DNA from: Candidatus Lutibacillus vidarii
Lineage (GTDB): Bacteria; Actinomycetota; Actinomycetes; Actinomycetales; Dermatophilaceae
NCBI GenBank assembly: GCA_016717165.1
Contig: JADKGA010000002.1
Span: forward strand, 682,001-746,000
DNA length: 64,000 bases
Direction: 5' to 3'
Below the pieces are notes generated by a model. That model was given only the letters and a program-made list of their open reading frames with translations. It was not told where the DNA came from and did not search any database. The position numbers and the translations under genes are program-made. Position 1 is the stretch's first letter; each line of letters starts with the position of its first letter. This document shows positions 1-9,103 of the stretch, piece after piece.

Positions 1-651
1 TCGGCGTATGACGCCGCCGGCGCTGCTGCGCCAGCACCTGGCGGCCCGGCGCAGGGCTGCGTCGGGGCGGGCACCGGGGCGGTCGCCGGCGGGCTCAAGG
101 GCGGCGTCGGGACGGCCAGCGCGGTTCTGCCCGACGGGTCCACGGTCGGTGCGCTCGTCGTCGTCAACGCCCTCGGGTCGAGCGTCGACCCCGCGACCGG
201 GGAGCTCTACGCCGCCCGCTTCGGCCTGCCGGGCGAGTTCGACACGCTGCGGCGCCCGAGCCCCGACGATCTCGCCGCGGCCCACTCCCTGGCGGGTCAG
301 CGCTCCAGCGCCGGCGGCTTCCCGTACGCCCTCGCCACGACGATCGGCGTCATCGCGACGGACCTCACGCTGACAAAAGCGCAGTGCGCCAAGCTGAGCG
401 GCATCGGCCACGACGGGCTGGCCCGGGCCATCCGGCCGGTCCACACGATGTTCGACGGCGACACGCTCTTCACCCTCGCCACCGGCGACCGTCCCGCCCC
501 GGACCTGTGGGGCTTTCACGCGGTCCTCGACGCCGCCGGGGACTGCGTGACCAGGGCCGTCGGGCACGCGATGCTCGCCGCGACCTCGGTGCCCGAGGCC
601 GGGCTGCGGTCGTACCGCGACGCCTTCCCGAGCGCGGTGGCGACTTCGTGA
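1..651 (+). CDS. P1 family peptidase (DmpA-like), 5' truncated by the window edge
   Basis: C-terminal 216 residues of an Ntn-type aminopeptidase of the DmpA/P1 (S58) family, which self-cleaves and trims N-terminal residues from peptides. The visible part opens with a Gly-rich run (VGAGTGAVAGGLKGGVGTAS) that is characteristic of these enzymes, followed by a beta-strand LVVVNALG and later segments GGFPYALATTIGVIATD and FDGDTLFTLATG. The N-terminal half lies outside the window. The stop TGA overlaps the GTG start of the aldehyde dehydrogenase by 4 nt, so the two are probably translationally coupled. Family assignment is from remembered motifs; the substrate is unknown. Confidence 0.78.
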   Translation, partial: SAYDAAGAAAPAPGGPAQGCVGAGTGAVAGGLKGGVGTASAVLPDGSTVGALVVVNALGSSVDPATGELYAARFGLPGEFDTLRRPSPDDLAAAHSLAGQRSSAGGFPYALATTIGVIATDLTLTKAQCAKLSGIGHDGLARAIRPVHTMFDGDTLFTLATGDRPAPDLWGFHAVLDAAGDCVTRAVGHAMLAATSVPEAGLRSYRDAFPSAVATS

Positions 652-2132
652 GCCAGGCTCCGCGCACCGGGTCTGTCGCTGGCCTCGACATCCCGCTGGC
701 CCTGCCCATTGGGGCGGGCTGGGTCGAGCCCGCGGGCACCCGCCAGGTCATTTTCCCGTATGACGGTACAGTCATTGCCGAGGCGGCGGAGGGCAGCGCG
801 GCGCTGGCCACCTCCGCCATCGACGCGGCACTCGCCGCGCGCCTGGAGGTCGAGTCGGTTCCGGCATACGCGCGCCGTGAGGTCTGCCTCCACGTCGCCG
901 CGGCCGTGGATGCCGCCCGGGCCGCGCTCGAGCAGCTGCTCGTCCTGGAGACCGGCAAACCGCTGGTCGACTGCCGCGTGGAGGTCGACCGGACCGTGCA
1001 CACCTGGCGGGCGGCCGCGGAGGAGGTCGGCCGGATCCACGGCGAGACCGTCCCGCTCGACGTGCTGCCCAATGGCACCGGCCTCATCGGGTTCTGGCTG
1101 CGCAAGCCGATCGGGGTGGTCGTCGGGATCGCCGGGTACAACTACCCGCTGCTCCTGGCCAGCCACAAGCTCTCGCCCGCGCTGGCCGCCGGATGCCCGG
1201 TCGTCGTGAAGCCCGCGGAGCCCACGCCGCTGGCCACCCTGTGGCTTCTCGCCCGGGTGCGCGAGGCACTCCAGGGCGCCAGCGCTCCGGTCGTCGCCGC
1301 ACAGCTGGTCACCGGTGGCGCCGAGGTCGGCCAGGCTCTGACGACGGACCGCCGGATCGGTGCGGTCTCGTTCACCGGGTCGGCCGCCGTCGGCCATCTC
1401 ATCGCGCGAGCCGCGGCCCCGACGAAGGTGCTCCTCGAGCTGGGGTCGAATGCGGCGCTGGTCGTGGCCGCGGACGCCGACCTCGACGCCGCCGCGGGAG
1501 CCGTGGTCAGGGGCGGCTACTACGCCTCGGGCCAGGCCTGCATCGCGGTGCAGCGGGTCATCGTCGTCGAGTCGGTCCGCGAGGCCTTCGTGGCCCGGCT
1601 GGCCGAGATGGTCCCGCGGATCGTCGTCGGCGACCCGCGCGACGAGGCCACCCGGGTCGCCCCGCTGATCGACGCACGGACTACTTCGCGGGTGGCCGAC
1701 TGGATCTCCCGTGCGGTCGCGGCTGGGGGGCGTCTCGTGTGCGGTGGCGTCGGGGCCGATGGACGACTGCTGCCCACCGTGCTGATGGACGTGCCGGACG
1801 ACGAGCCGGTCTGGGCCGAGGAGGTCTTCGGCCCGGTAGTCGCCGTCCGCTCGGTGCCCGACGTCGAGACCGCTTTCGCGCTGGTCAACGCCTCCCGGTA
1901 CGGCTTGCACGCGAGCGTCTACACCGCCTCGCTGGCGACGGCGATGGCGGCGCTCGACACCCTCGAGGTCGGCGGAGTGGTCGTCAACGAGGTGCCCGGC
2001 TTCCGCTCCGATGTCATGCCGTATGGCGGCGTCAAGGACTCCGGGATCGGGCGCGAAGGCCCGCGCTTTGCCATCGAGGAGCTGACCGTGACCCGGATGG
2101 CCGTCATCGCCCCGAGCCCGAGGAGGCTCTGA
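648..2132 (+). CDS. NAD(P)-dependent aldehyde dehydrogenase
   Basis: A 494-aa aldehyde dehydrogenase that would oxidise an aldehyde to its acid in the cytoplasm. The GTG start at 648 overlaps the upstream stop (GTGA); the reading frame is open further upstream but that part is antisense-like Arg-rich sequence. Visible motifs are GYNYPLLLASHKLSPALAAG, the adenine-loop VSFTGSAAVG, catalytic Glu264 in LLELGSNAAL (LELG-type) and the nucleophile Cys298 in SGQACIAVQR, then EEVFGPVVAV and PYGGVKDSGIGREG near the C terminus. It sits between a P1 peptidase and an SDR with overlapping ends, suggesting one operon for a small catabolic route. Substrate specificity cannot be read from sequence. Confidence 0.92.
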   Translation: MSQAPRTGSVAGLDIPLALPIGAGWVEPAGTRQVIFPYDGTVIAEAAEGSAALATSAIDAALAARLEVESVPAYARREVCLHVAAAVDAARAALEQLLVLETGKPLVDCRVEVDRTVHTWRAAAEEVGRIHGETVPLDVLPNGTGLIGFWLRKPIGVVVGIAGYNYPLLLASHKLSPALAAGCPVVVKPAEPTPLATLWLLARVREALQGASAPVVAAQLVTGGAEVGQALTTDRRIGAVSFTGSAAVGHLIARAAAPTKVLLELGSNAALVVAADADLDAAAGAVVRGGYYASGQACIAVQRVIVVESVREAFVARLAEMVPRIVVGDPRDEATRVAPLIDARTTSRVADWISRAVAAGGRLVCGGVGADGRLLPTVLMDVPDDEPVWAEEVFGPVVAVRSVPDVETAFALVNASRYGLHASVYTASLATAMAALDTLEVGGVVVNEVPGFRSDVMPYGGVKDSGIGREGPRFAIEELTVTRMAVIAPSPRRL

Positions 2133-3067
2133 TGTCCGACAGCACGCCGATGACCGACATGCCGATGACCGACAGCGCGCCCGGGCTCGACACCTCGGAC
2201 GTGGCCGGACGCCGTTCCGGCTATGGGCGGCTCTTCCGCCTCGACGGTCGCCGGGTCCTCGTCGTCGGAGCGGCGGGCGGCATCGGGCGTGAGGTCGCCC
2301 TGGGCCTGGCCGCGCAGGGCGCCTCGGTCCTCTGTGCCGACAAGGACGACGTGGGGGCCGCCGAGACCGCCAGGCTCATCGAGACCGCCAGGCTCATCGA
2401 GACCGCCAGGCTCATCGAGACCGCCAGGCTCATCGAGACCGCGCGGCTCGCCGACGAGGGGTCGGGCGCCGCCACGGCATACCCGGTGGACGTCCTCGAC
2501 CCGGCCGCGCTGGGACGGGCCGCCGATGAGCTGGGGGCACTCGACGGGCTGGTCCTGATGCCGGCGACGAACGTCCGCAAGCGGCTGCTGGACTACAGCG
2601 GGGAGGAGTTCGACCGGGTCGTGTCGCTCAACCTCCGTGCGGCCTTCGACCTCGTGCGGGCGTTCGCGCCCGGGATGGTGGCGCGAGGCCGGGGGAGCAT
2701 CGTGGCCTTCAGCTCGATCCGTGCGGTCACCGTCGAGCCCGGTCAGGGTGTGTATGCCGCGACCAAGGCGGGGCTGGTCCAGCTCCTTCGGACCGCCGCT
2801 GCGGAGTTCGGGCCGCACGGCGTCCGGGTCAACGCGGTCGCGCCAGGGATCGTCGACACGCCCCTGACCGCGCAGATCAAGGCGGTCCCGGAGTGGGCGT
2901 CGGCCTATGCCGGCAAGAGCGCGCTGGGCCGGTGGGCCCGTCCGGACGAGCTCGTCGGCGCGGTGGTCTACCTGGTCAGCGACGCGTCGAGCTTCGTGAC
3001 GGGTACCCAGCTCTTCGTCGACGGTGGCTGGACCGCGATCGACGGTCGGTACACCCCGCCCGCATAG
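2132..3067 (+). CDS. SDR family oxidoreductase with an internal hexapeptide repeat
   Basis: A classical short-chain dehydrogenase/reductase of 311 aa. The Rossmann motif GAAGGIG lies near residue 45, the NxxxG-like segment is MPATNVRK, and the catalytic Ser195, Tyr208 and Lys212 occur in FSSIRAV and YAATKAG; VDGGW near the end is the usual SDR C-terminal signature. The ATG overlaps the dehydrogenase stop by 1 nt. The N-terminal 25 residues (Met/Thr/Asp/Pro-rich) are an extension beyond the family core. Between the second beta strand (VLCADKDD) and the third (AYPVDV) sit four perfect ETARLI hexapeptides and a fifth ending in Ala, which must extend a surface helix. Substrate unknown. Confidence 0.9.
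   Translation: MSDSTPMTDMPMTDSAPGLDTSDVAGRRSGYGRLFRLDGRRVLVVGAAGGIGREVALGLAAQGASVLCADKDDVGAAETARLIETARLIETARLIETARLIETARLADEGSGAATAYPVDVLDPAALGRAADELGALDGLVLMPATNVRKRLLDYSGEEFDRVVSLNLRAAFDLVRAFAPGMVARGRGSIVAFSSIRAVTVEPGQGVYAATKAGLVQLLRTAAAEFGPHGVRVNAVAPGIVDTPLTAQIKAVPEWASAYAGKSALGRWARPDELVGAVVYLVSDASSFVTGTQLFVDGGWTAIDGRYTPPA
2363..2452 (+). repeat. 18-bp in-frame tandem repeat inside the SDR gene
   Basis: Four perfect copies of the 18-mer GAGACCGCCAGGCTCATC (2363-2434) and a fifth diverged copy (2435-2452). Each copy encodes ETARLI, the last ETARLA. The copies are identical at synonymous sites, so expansion is recent or is homogenised by slippage. The length is a multiple of three, so copy number can change without breaking the frame. 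Confidence 0.97.
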
Positions 3068-3101
3068 GTCCGACGCGGGACGGCGCGCCGGGCGGTCGTC
3101 C

Positions 3102-3280
3102 TGACGCTTGGGAGTGCCCTGGGCTGGGCGGTTGCCTTGACGCTTGGGAGTGCCCTGGGCTGGGCGGTTGCCTTGACGCTTGGGAGCTTGGGAGTGACGT
3201 GGCCCGGGCGGTTGTCCTGACGCTTGGGAGTGCCCTGCGCCGGGCGCTCGTCCCCACGCCTGGGAGTGCCCTGCGCCGGG
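3102..3280. repeat. 36-bp tandem repeat, about five copies
   Basis: The core ACGCTTGGGAGTGCCCTG recurs at 3104, 3140, 3176, 3220 and, more diverged, 3256. Spacing is 36 bp except one 44-bp step, where TGGGAGCT is duplicated. It starts about 35 bp after the SDR stop. No convincing gene overlaps it; reading frames here are only periodic peptides. It is the first of three unrelated arrays filling the gap 3068-3851. Confidence 0.92.
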
Positions 3281-3367
3281 ACCACCGTCGTTGGTCATTG
3301 GAGGGGCTCGGCCGACACGACTGCCTTTGCCTGGAGGTTCCCCTTGGCGTCCTATGCCGTGCTCCGC

Positions 3368-3665
3368 ATTTCGACGCAGGGACCTTCTGCTCCGGAATGT
3401 GGAGCAATGGCCTGTTGCGTCGAGATGTGGAGCAATGACCTGTTGCGTCGAGATGTGGAGCAATGGCCCCTCTTGCGTCGGGATGTGGAGCAATGGCCCG
3501 TTGCGTCGAGATGTGGAGCAATGACCTCTTGCGTCGGGATGTGGAGCAGCGGGGTGTTGCGGCGGGGTCTGGAGCAGAGGGCAGGTTGCGCAGACATCGG
3601 GGAGCAAAGGCATGTTGCTCCGGAATGTGGCGCAATGGCCTATTGCGTCGAGATGTGGAGCACGG
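3368..3665. repeat. 28-bp tandem repeat, about eleven copies
   Basis: Unit of the form ATGTGGAGCAATG-N4-TTGCGTCGAG. Copies begin near 3369, 3397, 3425, 3453, 3483, 3511, 3539, 3567, 3596, 3625 and 3653, so spacing is 28 bp with 29-30 bp exceptions. The ends are more diverged than the middle. GCAA and TTGC within each unit are mutually complementary, so an RNA copy could fold as a row of small hairpins. There are no unique spacers, which argues against CRISPR. Frames through it yield only repetitive peptides. Confidence 0.93.
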
Positions 3666-3720
3666 CATAGGAGCACGAAGGCCCCTTGAGTTCGGCAGGC
3701 CACGCGCCAAGTCGACGGCG

Positions 3721-3799
3721 CGGGAGGGTGCGATCCGGCGCGGGAGGGTGCGATCCGGCGCTGGAGGTGCGATCCGGCGTGTGGGGGACGATCTCGCGC
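3721..3799. repeat. 20-bp tandem repeat, four copies
   Basis: CGGGAGGGTGCGATCCGGCG occurs perfectly at 3721-3740 and 3741-3760, then with a 1-bp deletion at 3761-3779 and in degenerate form to 3799. It is unrelated to the two preceding arrays and lies just before the 3' end of the convergent DyP gene. Together the arrays account for most of the gene-free 784 bp between the SDR and DyP genes; I saw no terminator with a T tract there. Confidence 0.85.
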
Positions 3800-3851
3800 G
3801 GGCGGGCGGGGTCCAGTGGACAAGACGCCCGCCCCGGGCGGGCGAGGCGGG

Positions 3852-5156
3852 CTAGGCCAGCAGCGCCTGGCCGAGGATCTCTCCGGCCCGGCACCCCGGC
3901 AGGATGGCGAAGACGGCCGAACCGATGGGGGTGGTCCACTTGTTGAGCAGGTCGGGCTTCTCGAGCCGCTTCTGGACCGGGACGAACTGCTCGTCGACAT
4001 CCCGCTGGAAGGTGATGAACAGCAGCCCCGCGTTGGAGGTCGTCCCGGCCACGGACGTTGCCGGCGCCGGCGCCGCGGCCACCGAGCCGTGCGGCCCGAC
4101 CGGCTCGTCGTACGAGTAGGGCCGGCGGAGGAAGCGGTCACGGGCCCCCTGGGCCGCCGCGTGCCGCGTGTGCGCGAACATCGGGATCTTCGTCAGCCCC
4201 GAGGCGTCGACAGCCTTCAGGTCCACCTTGTCGGTCGGCTTTCCGCCCGACAGCGGGGTGCCGTCGGCCAGGGTCCGTCCGATGACCTGCTCCTTATCGG
4301 TGCGCGACAGCTGGTCCCACACATCGAGGTTCATGGCGATCCGACGCACGACCATGCCGGTCCCGCCAACCAGCCAGTCCGGCCCCTCGGAGCCGACCCA
4401 CACCAGATCCGCGAAGTCGGGGCTCGCAGGATCGGGGTTGATGGTCCCGTCGACCTGGCCCATGAGGTTGCGCATCGTGCTCGCCGAGCCCGCGGGGCGA
4501 CGGAAGCCGCGCTGCATCCACCGCAGCGTCGCCAGCCCCGGCAGGTCGATGAGCAGCGCCCGGACCGCGTGCGCCACAACCGTGGGGTCGTCGCCGCACA
4601 CCTGGGCGAGGATGTCGCCGTCGGAGTATGCCGGGGTCAGCTTGTCGACCGCGAAGGCCGGAAGCGGTCTCAGCCAGGCCGGCGCGGGACGGCCGGTCAG
4701 GGCCACCGCCCGCGGGCCGACGCCCACGGTGATGGTGAGCCCGGCGGCGGGAGTGGCGAGCTCCGGTTGGGGGTCGCTGAGCGTCGGGCGGCCCTGGGTG
4801 AGCCGACGGATGTCGTCGGTCCACACGGTGAGGAGCCGGCGCAGGTCCTCTTTCCCGGCACCGGGGAGCAGGTCCAGGGCAATCACGGTCGCATGCGCCT
4901 GCGGCGCGGAGGCCACCCCGTGCTGGTGGTCTCCCTCGAACGGTTCGAGCCGGTCGAAGACAGCGGAGGCGGCCGTGCCTGCCGGGCCGGACGAGGCCCC
5001 CGTCCCGGGGGTGGAGCCGTCAGCGACGGCCCCACCCCCGGTCCGGGCGGCCTGACCCACCGCGCCGAGCCCGGCGCCTCCGACGAGGGCGGCGCCATAG
5101 CCAAGAACGGACCGACGTGAGAATCCGCCGGCGGGCGTGGGCTGGTGTTCAGACAT
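3852..5156 (-). CDS. Tat-exported DyP-type heme peroxidase (EfeB-like)
   Basis: A 434-aa dye-decolourising peroxidase. The N terminus has a twin-arginine signal (FSRRSVLGYG followed by a Gly/Ala hydrophobic stretch, residues about 13-35), so the folded, heme-loaded enzyme should be exported. The DyP signature is GQVDG at 233-237 with catalytic Asp236, and the proximal heme ligand is probably His329 in FAHTR. Family members use hydrogen peroxide to oxidise dyes or porphyrins, and EfeB relatives act in heme or iron acquisition. It is the last gene of a minus-strand operon after a PCuAC copper chaperone (12-bp gap). No EfeU or EfeO lies nearby, so an iron-import role is not supported by context. 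Confidence 0.93.
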   Translation of the reverse strand: MSEHQPTPAGGFSRRSVLGYGAALVGGAGLGAVGQAARTGGGAVADGSTPGTGASSGPAGTAASAVFDRLEPFEGDHQHGVASAPQAHATVIALDLLPGAGKEDLRRLLTVWTDDIRRLTQGRPTLSDPQPELATPAAGLTITVGVGPRAVALTGRPAPAWLRPLPAFAVDKLTPAYSDGDILAQVCGDDPTVVAHAVRALLIDLPGLATLRWMQRGFRRPAGSASTMRNLMGQVDGTINPDPASPDFADLVWVGSEGPDWLVGGTGMVVRRIAMNLDVWDQLSRTDKEQVIGRTLADGTPLSGGKPTDKVDLKAVDASGLTKIPMFAHTRHAAAQGARDRFLRRPYSYDEPVGPHGSVAAAPAPATSVAGTTSNAGLLFITFQRDVDEQFVPVQKRLEKPDLLNKWTTPIGSAVFAILPGCRAGEILGQALLA

Positions 5157-5168
5157 GGTGGAGCGAGG

Positions 5169-5735
5169 TCACATCCCTGACATCGTCGGGCTGGGCTGGT
5201 ACGACTCGTTGCCCGCGGCGGCCGGACGGACCGGTGCCGTGAACGTCACGGCCTTCCCGTCGGACATGTGCAGCGTGACCTCCACGGTCGTGCCGGTCTT
5301 CAGTGGTGCGGAGAGGCCCATGAGCATGATGTGGTCGTGGCCCGGTGCGAGCTCATGGCTCCCCTTGGCCGGGAGCATGAACCCGCCTGCCTTCGGCTGC
5401 ATCTTCATGGCTCCGTCGACCATGACGACCTCGTGCAGCTCGACCCGCGTGGTCAGCGGTGAGGTGGCGGAGGTCACGGTGACATCGGTCGCCGCGTGGT
5501 TGTGGATGATGCCGAAGACTCCGGTCATCTCGCCCTCGGTGGCCTTGACCCACACATCGTGGACCTCGACCCCGTTCTCGTCGCCTTGACCTTCGTCCGC
5601 CCCCGTGGTTGTGGTGACCGACGGGGACGTGCTTGTGCTGCTCGGTGTGGCGCTCGACCCGCACCCTGCGGTGAGGGCGAGCGCCAGAAGAACTCCGCCG
5701 GCCCCTAGGGCGCGGCGCGTCATACGGTGTGGCAT
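5169..5735 (-). CDS. Copper chaperone PCu(A)C-type lipoprotein
   Basis: A 188-aa exported copper-binding protein. The ATG at 5735 is preceded by a GAAGGAAG ribosome site 7 nt away; the longer open frame upstream lacks one. The signal peptide ends in a lipobox LTAGC (Cys25), followed by a Ser/Thr linker, so it should be anchored outside the membrane. The PCuAC ligand set is visible as His101, Met112 and His135-x-Met137 in LHEVVMVDGAMKM and GHDHIMLMG. Family members carry Cu(I) to cytochrome oxidase or other cuproenzymes. It sits between a His/Met-rich membrane protein and the DyP peroxidase, consistent with a small copper/heme operon. Confidence 0.93.
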   Translation of the reverse strand: MPHRMTRRALGAGGVLLALALTAGCGSSATPSSTSTSPSVTTTTGADEGQGDENGVEVHDVWVKATEGEMTGVFGIIHNHAATDVTVTSATSPLTTRVELHEVVMVDGAMKMQPKAGGFMLPAKGSHELAPGHDHIMLMGLSAPLKTGTTVEVTLHMSDGKAVTFTAPVRPAAAGNESYQPSPTMSGM

Positions 5736-5812
5736 TGAGGTACTTCCTTCGGTGAGTTGAGGAGCGTCCGGGCACGCGCGACTGGCGCGCCTCGGCGCGA
5801 GGGGATGAGGAC

Positions 5813-6445
5813 TCAGCGAGGAAGCGGCGGGCCGCGCAGGCTCGGCCACCGGAACGGAACGGTCGGTATGGCGACGACGAGCGCCCCGACCGGAGCGACC
5901 CGCAGGGCACCGACCCGGAGCACCGGTGGCGCGCCGGGCACCAGGCGCGGAGCCAGGGCCTCCCAGAGCGACCAGAGCGCGGCCTCGCCGTAGAGGACCA
6001 CCAGCGCCGTCAGCGCCGTCGCGACAACGTGCGCCCAGAGCATGACGGCGCCGTCGTGACCGGACGTCATCCCCGGCATACCGGACATCTCGCCCATGGC
6101 GGCGTGGCCGTCGTGGGTCAGCGACATGGCCGGGATCTGCTGGACCGCGTGGCGCCCGACCGTGTGCGCGGTCATCGGCTGGAAGGGGGCGCTGAGGATC
6201 GTCAGCGCGTAGTGGCCGACCAGCTGAGCCAGACCCAAGGTGGCCAGGACGCCTCCGGCTCCGAGCCGGCTCGACGTCAGCGTCCCCGCTCCGAGGGCGG
6301 CCAACGCGACGAGGACGGCGAGCGCGACCGGCGCCGGCAGAGTGCCCCCACCATGGAGGTGCGCGGCCATCGCGAGGAGCATCCCGGTGCCGCCGAGCAC
6401 GACCGATCGACCCACGCGGGTCGCACCTCGGGCCGGTGTGCTCAC
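5813..6445 (-). CDS. Integral membrane protein with a His/Met-rich loop
   Basis: A 210-aa membrane protein I cannot name. About four or five hydrophobic segments are visible (around residues 15-30, 40-55, 62-85, 135-155, 180-195). Between two of them, residues about 90-131, lies a loop carrying repeated His and Met (MTAHTVGRHAV, then LTHDGHAAMGEMSGMPGM), the kind of sequence that binds copper. The GTG at 6445 is chosen as the first start in the frame clear of the divergent thiolase promoter region. It is the first gene of the operon with the PCuAC chaperone and DyP. A role in copper handling is inferred from the loop and the neighbours only. Confidence 0.75.
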   Translation of the reverse strand: MSTPARGATRVGRSVVLGGTGMLLAMAAHLHGGGTLPAPVALAVLVALAALGAGTLTSSRLGAGGVLATLGLAQLVGHYALTILSAPFQPMTAHTVGRHAVQQIPAMSLTHDGHAAMGEMSGMPGMTSGHDGAVMLWAHVVATALTALVVLYGEAALWSLWEALAPRLVPGAPPVLRVGALRVAPVGALVVAIPTVPFRWPSLRGPPLPR

Positions 6446-6583
6446 GGGGCCGATCCTACGATGCCTGACGGCCGTTGCGGGGTCGTCGCGATGGCCGTCA
6501 CGTCGCCTCACCGCCGGTCGGGGCGGCAGGATGGGTCCGGGCCCGCGAGAGCGGCCCCGAGTCGAGCGACGAGGAGAACCACG

Positions 6584-7780
<1,197 letters not shown>

Positions 7781-7816
7781 CGCCGCCGTCCCGCCGAGAT
7801 CGTCTAAGGTGCCAGG

Positions 7817-9103
7817 GTGGTCGACATCGCCTACCCCATCGAGACGCGCACCCTGGCCAACGGTCTGCGCGTCGTTGTCTCCCCGGACCACACGGTGCCG
7901 ATGGTCACGGTCAACCTCTGGGTCGATGTCGGCTCGCGACACGAGGTGCCCGGGCGGACCGGGTTCGCCCACCTCTTCGAGCACCTCATGTTCCAGGGGT
8001 CCCGCAATGTCACGTCCGGGGAGCACTTCGAGGCCCTCATGGCCGAGGGCGGGCGGCTCAACGCGACCACGTGGTTCGACCGGACCAACTATTTCGAGAC
8101 CCTCCCGGTCGAGGCCTTCGAGCTCGCCCTGTGGCTCGAGGCGGACCGGCACGGGCACCTTCTCGACGCGGTGACCCAGGAGAACCTCGACAACCAGCGT
8201 GACGTGGTCAAGGAGGAGAAGCGCCAACGGTACGACAACGTCCCGTACGGCAACGCCCTCATCGACGTCTACGCCACCCTCTTCCCCGAGGGCCACCCGT
8301 ATCACCATCCGACAATCGGGTCGATGGACGACCTCGACGCCGCGACGCTCGATGACGTCCACACCTTCTTCCGGACCCACTACGGCCCGAACAACACCGT
8401 GCTGACGGTCGTCGGGGATGTCGACCCGCCGCGGGCCTTCGAGGCCGTGGAGCGCTACTTCGGCGAGCTCCCGGCCATCACGCTGCCACCGGCCCGCGAG
8501 CCGCAGGTCCTCGAGCCACTGACCGAGCCGGTGCGCCTCGAGCGGCACAGCGATGTCCCCAACGACCGGCTCTATCTCGCCTTCCGGCTGCCGGTCGAGG
8601 GTGCGCCGGACTTCGACGCCGCCGAGATCGCCGTCGACATCCTCGCGGGCCTGAGCACCTCGCGCCTGGTCGAACGGCTGGTCCGGACCGAGCAGTCCGC
8701 CACCGGCGTCGACGCCAGCGCCTGGGGTTTCGTCGACGGGGTCAGCCTCGGGCTGTTCACCGTCGATATCGCCGCCGACCACGACGCTGCGGCGGTCGAG
8801 GCGGCCTTCTGCGCCGAGCTCGACCGGTTCGCCGTCGAGGGGCCCACCGACGTCGAGCTCGAGACGGCCAAGGCTCAGGCGGAGCGCTGGTGGCTGTCCA
8901 CCCTGGCCTCCCAGGAGCAGCGCGCCGACCTCATCAGCCGCTACACCCTCCACGGCGACGACCCGGCATACGTCTGCACCTACCTCGCGAAGGTCGCCGC
9001 GGTCACCGGCGAGCAGGTGCGCGCGGCGGCGGCCGCGTACCTCACCGCGCAGCGGCGGGCGACCGTCGCCTACCTCACGTCCGACGAGGAGAGCGACGTA
9101 TGA
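7817..9103 (+). CDS. M16 family zinc peptidase, catalytic partner
   Basis: A 428-aa pitrilysin-family metalloprotease. The inverted zinc motif HLFEH (His52, Glu55, His56) is present, with the third ligand a Glu near 133 in NQRDVVKEE. A -10 box TAAGGT lies 6 nt before the GTG start, fitting a leaderless transcript. The next gene is a second M16 protein that lacks the zinc motif and overlaps by 4 nt. Such pairs form heterodimers in which one chain supplies the metal and the other closes the chamber, degrading short peptides. Substrates are unknown. Confidence 0.94.
   Translation: MVDIAYPIETRTLANGLRVVVSPDHTVPMVTVNLWVDVGSRHEVPGRTGFAHLFEHLMFQGSRNVTSGEHFEALMAEGGRLNATTWFDRTNYFETLPVEAFELALWLEADRHGHLLDAVTQENLDNQRDVVKEEKRQRYDNVPYGNALIDVYATLFPEGHPYHHPTIGSMDDLDAATLDDVHTFFRTHYGPNNTVLTVVGDVDPPRAFEAVERYFGELPAITLPPAREPQVLEPLTEPVRLERHSDVPNDRLYLAFRLPVEGAPDFDAAEIAVDILAGLSTSRLVERLVRTEQSATGVDASAWGFVDGVSLGLFTVDIAADHDAAAVEAAFCAELDRFAVEGPTDVELETAKAQAERWWLSTLASQEQRADLISRYTLHGDDPAYVCTYLAKVAAVTGEQVRAAAAAYLTAQRRATVAYLTSDEESDV

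Noticed and set aside
3368..3665. 28-bp array as a CRISPR array
   Set aside because: Units are contiguous with no unique spacers, copies diverge throughout, and no cas genes occur in the window.
2968..3939. Several ORFs of about 100-240 aa across the repeat gap as genes
   Set aside because: They read in several frames on both strands as periodic Arg/Ser/His peptides created by the repeats, with no conserved domain or ribosome site.
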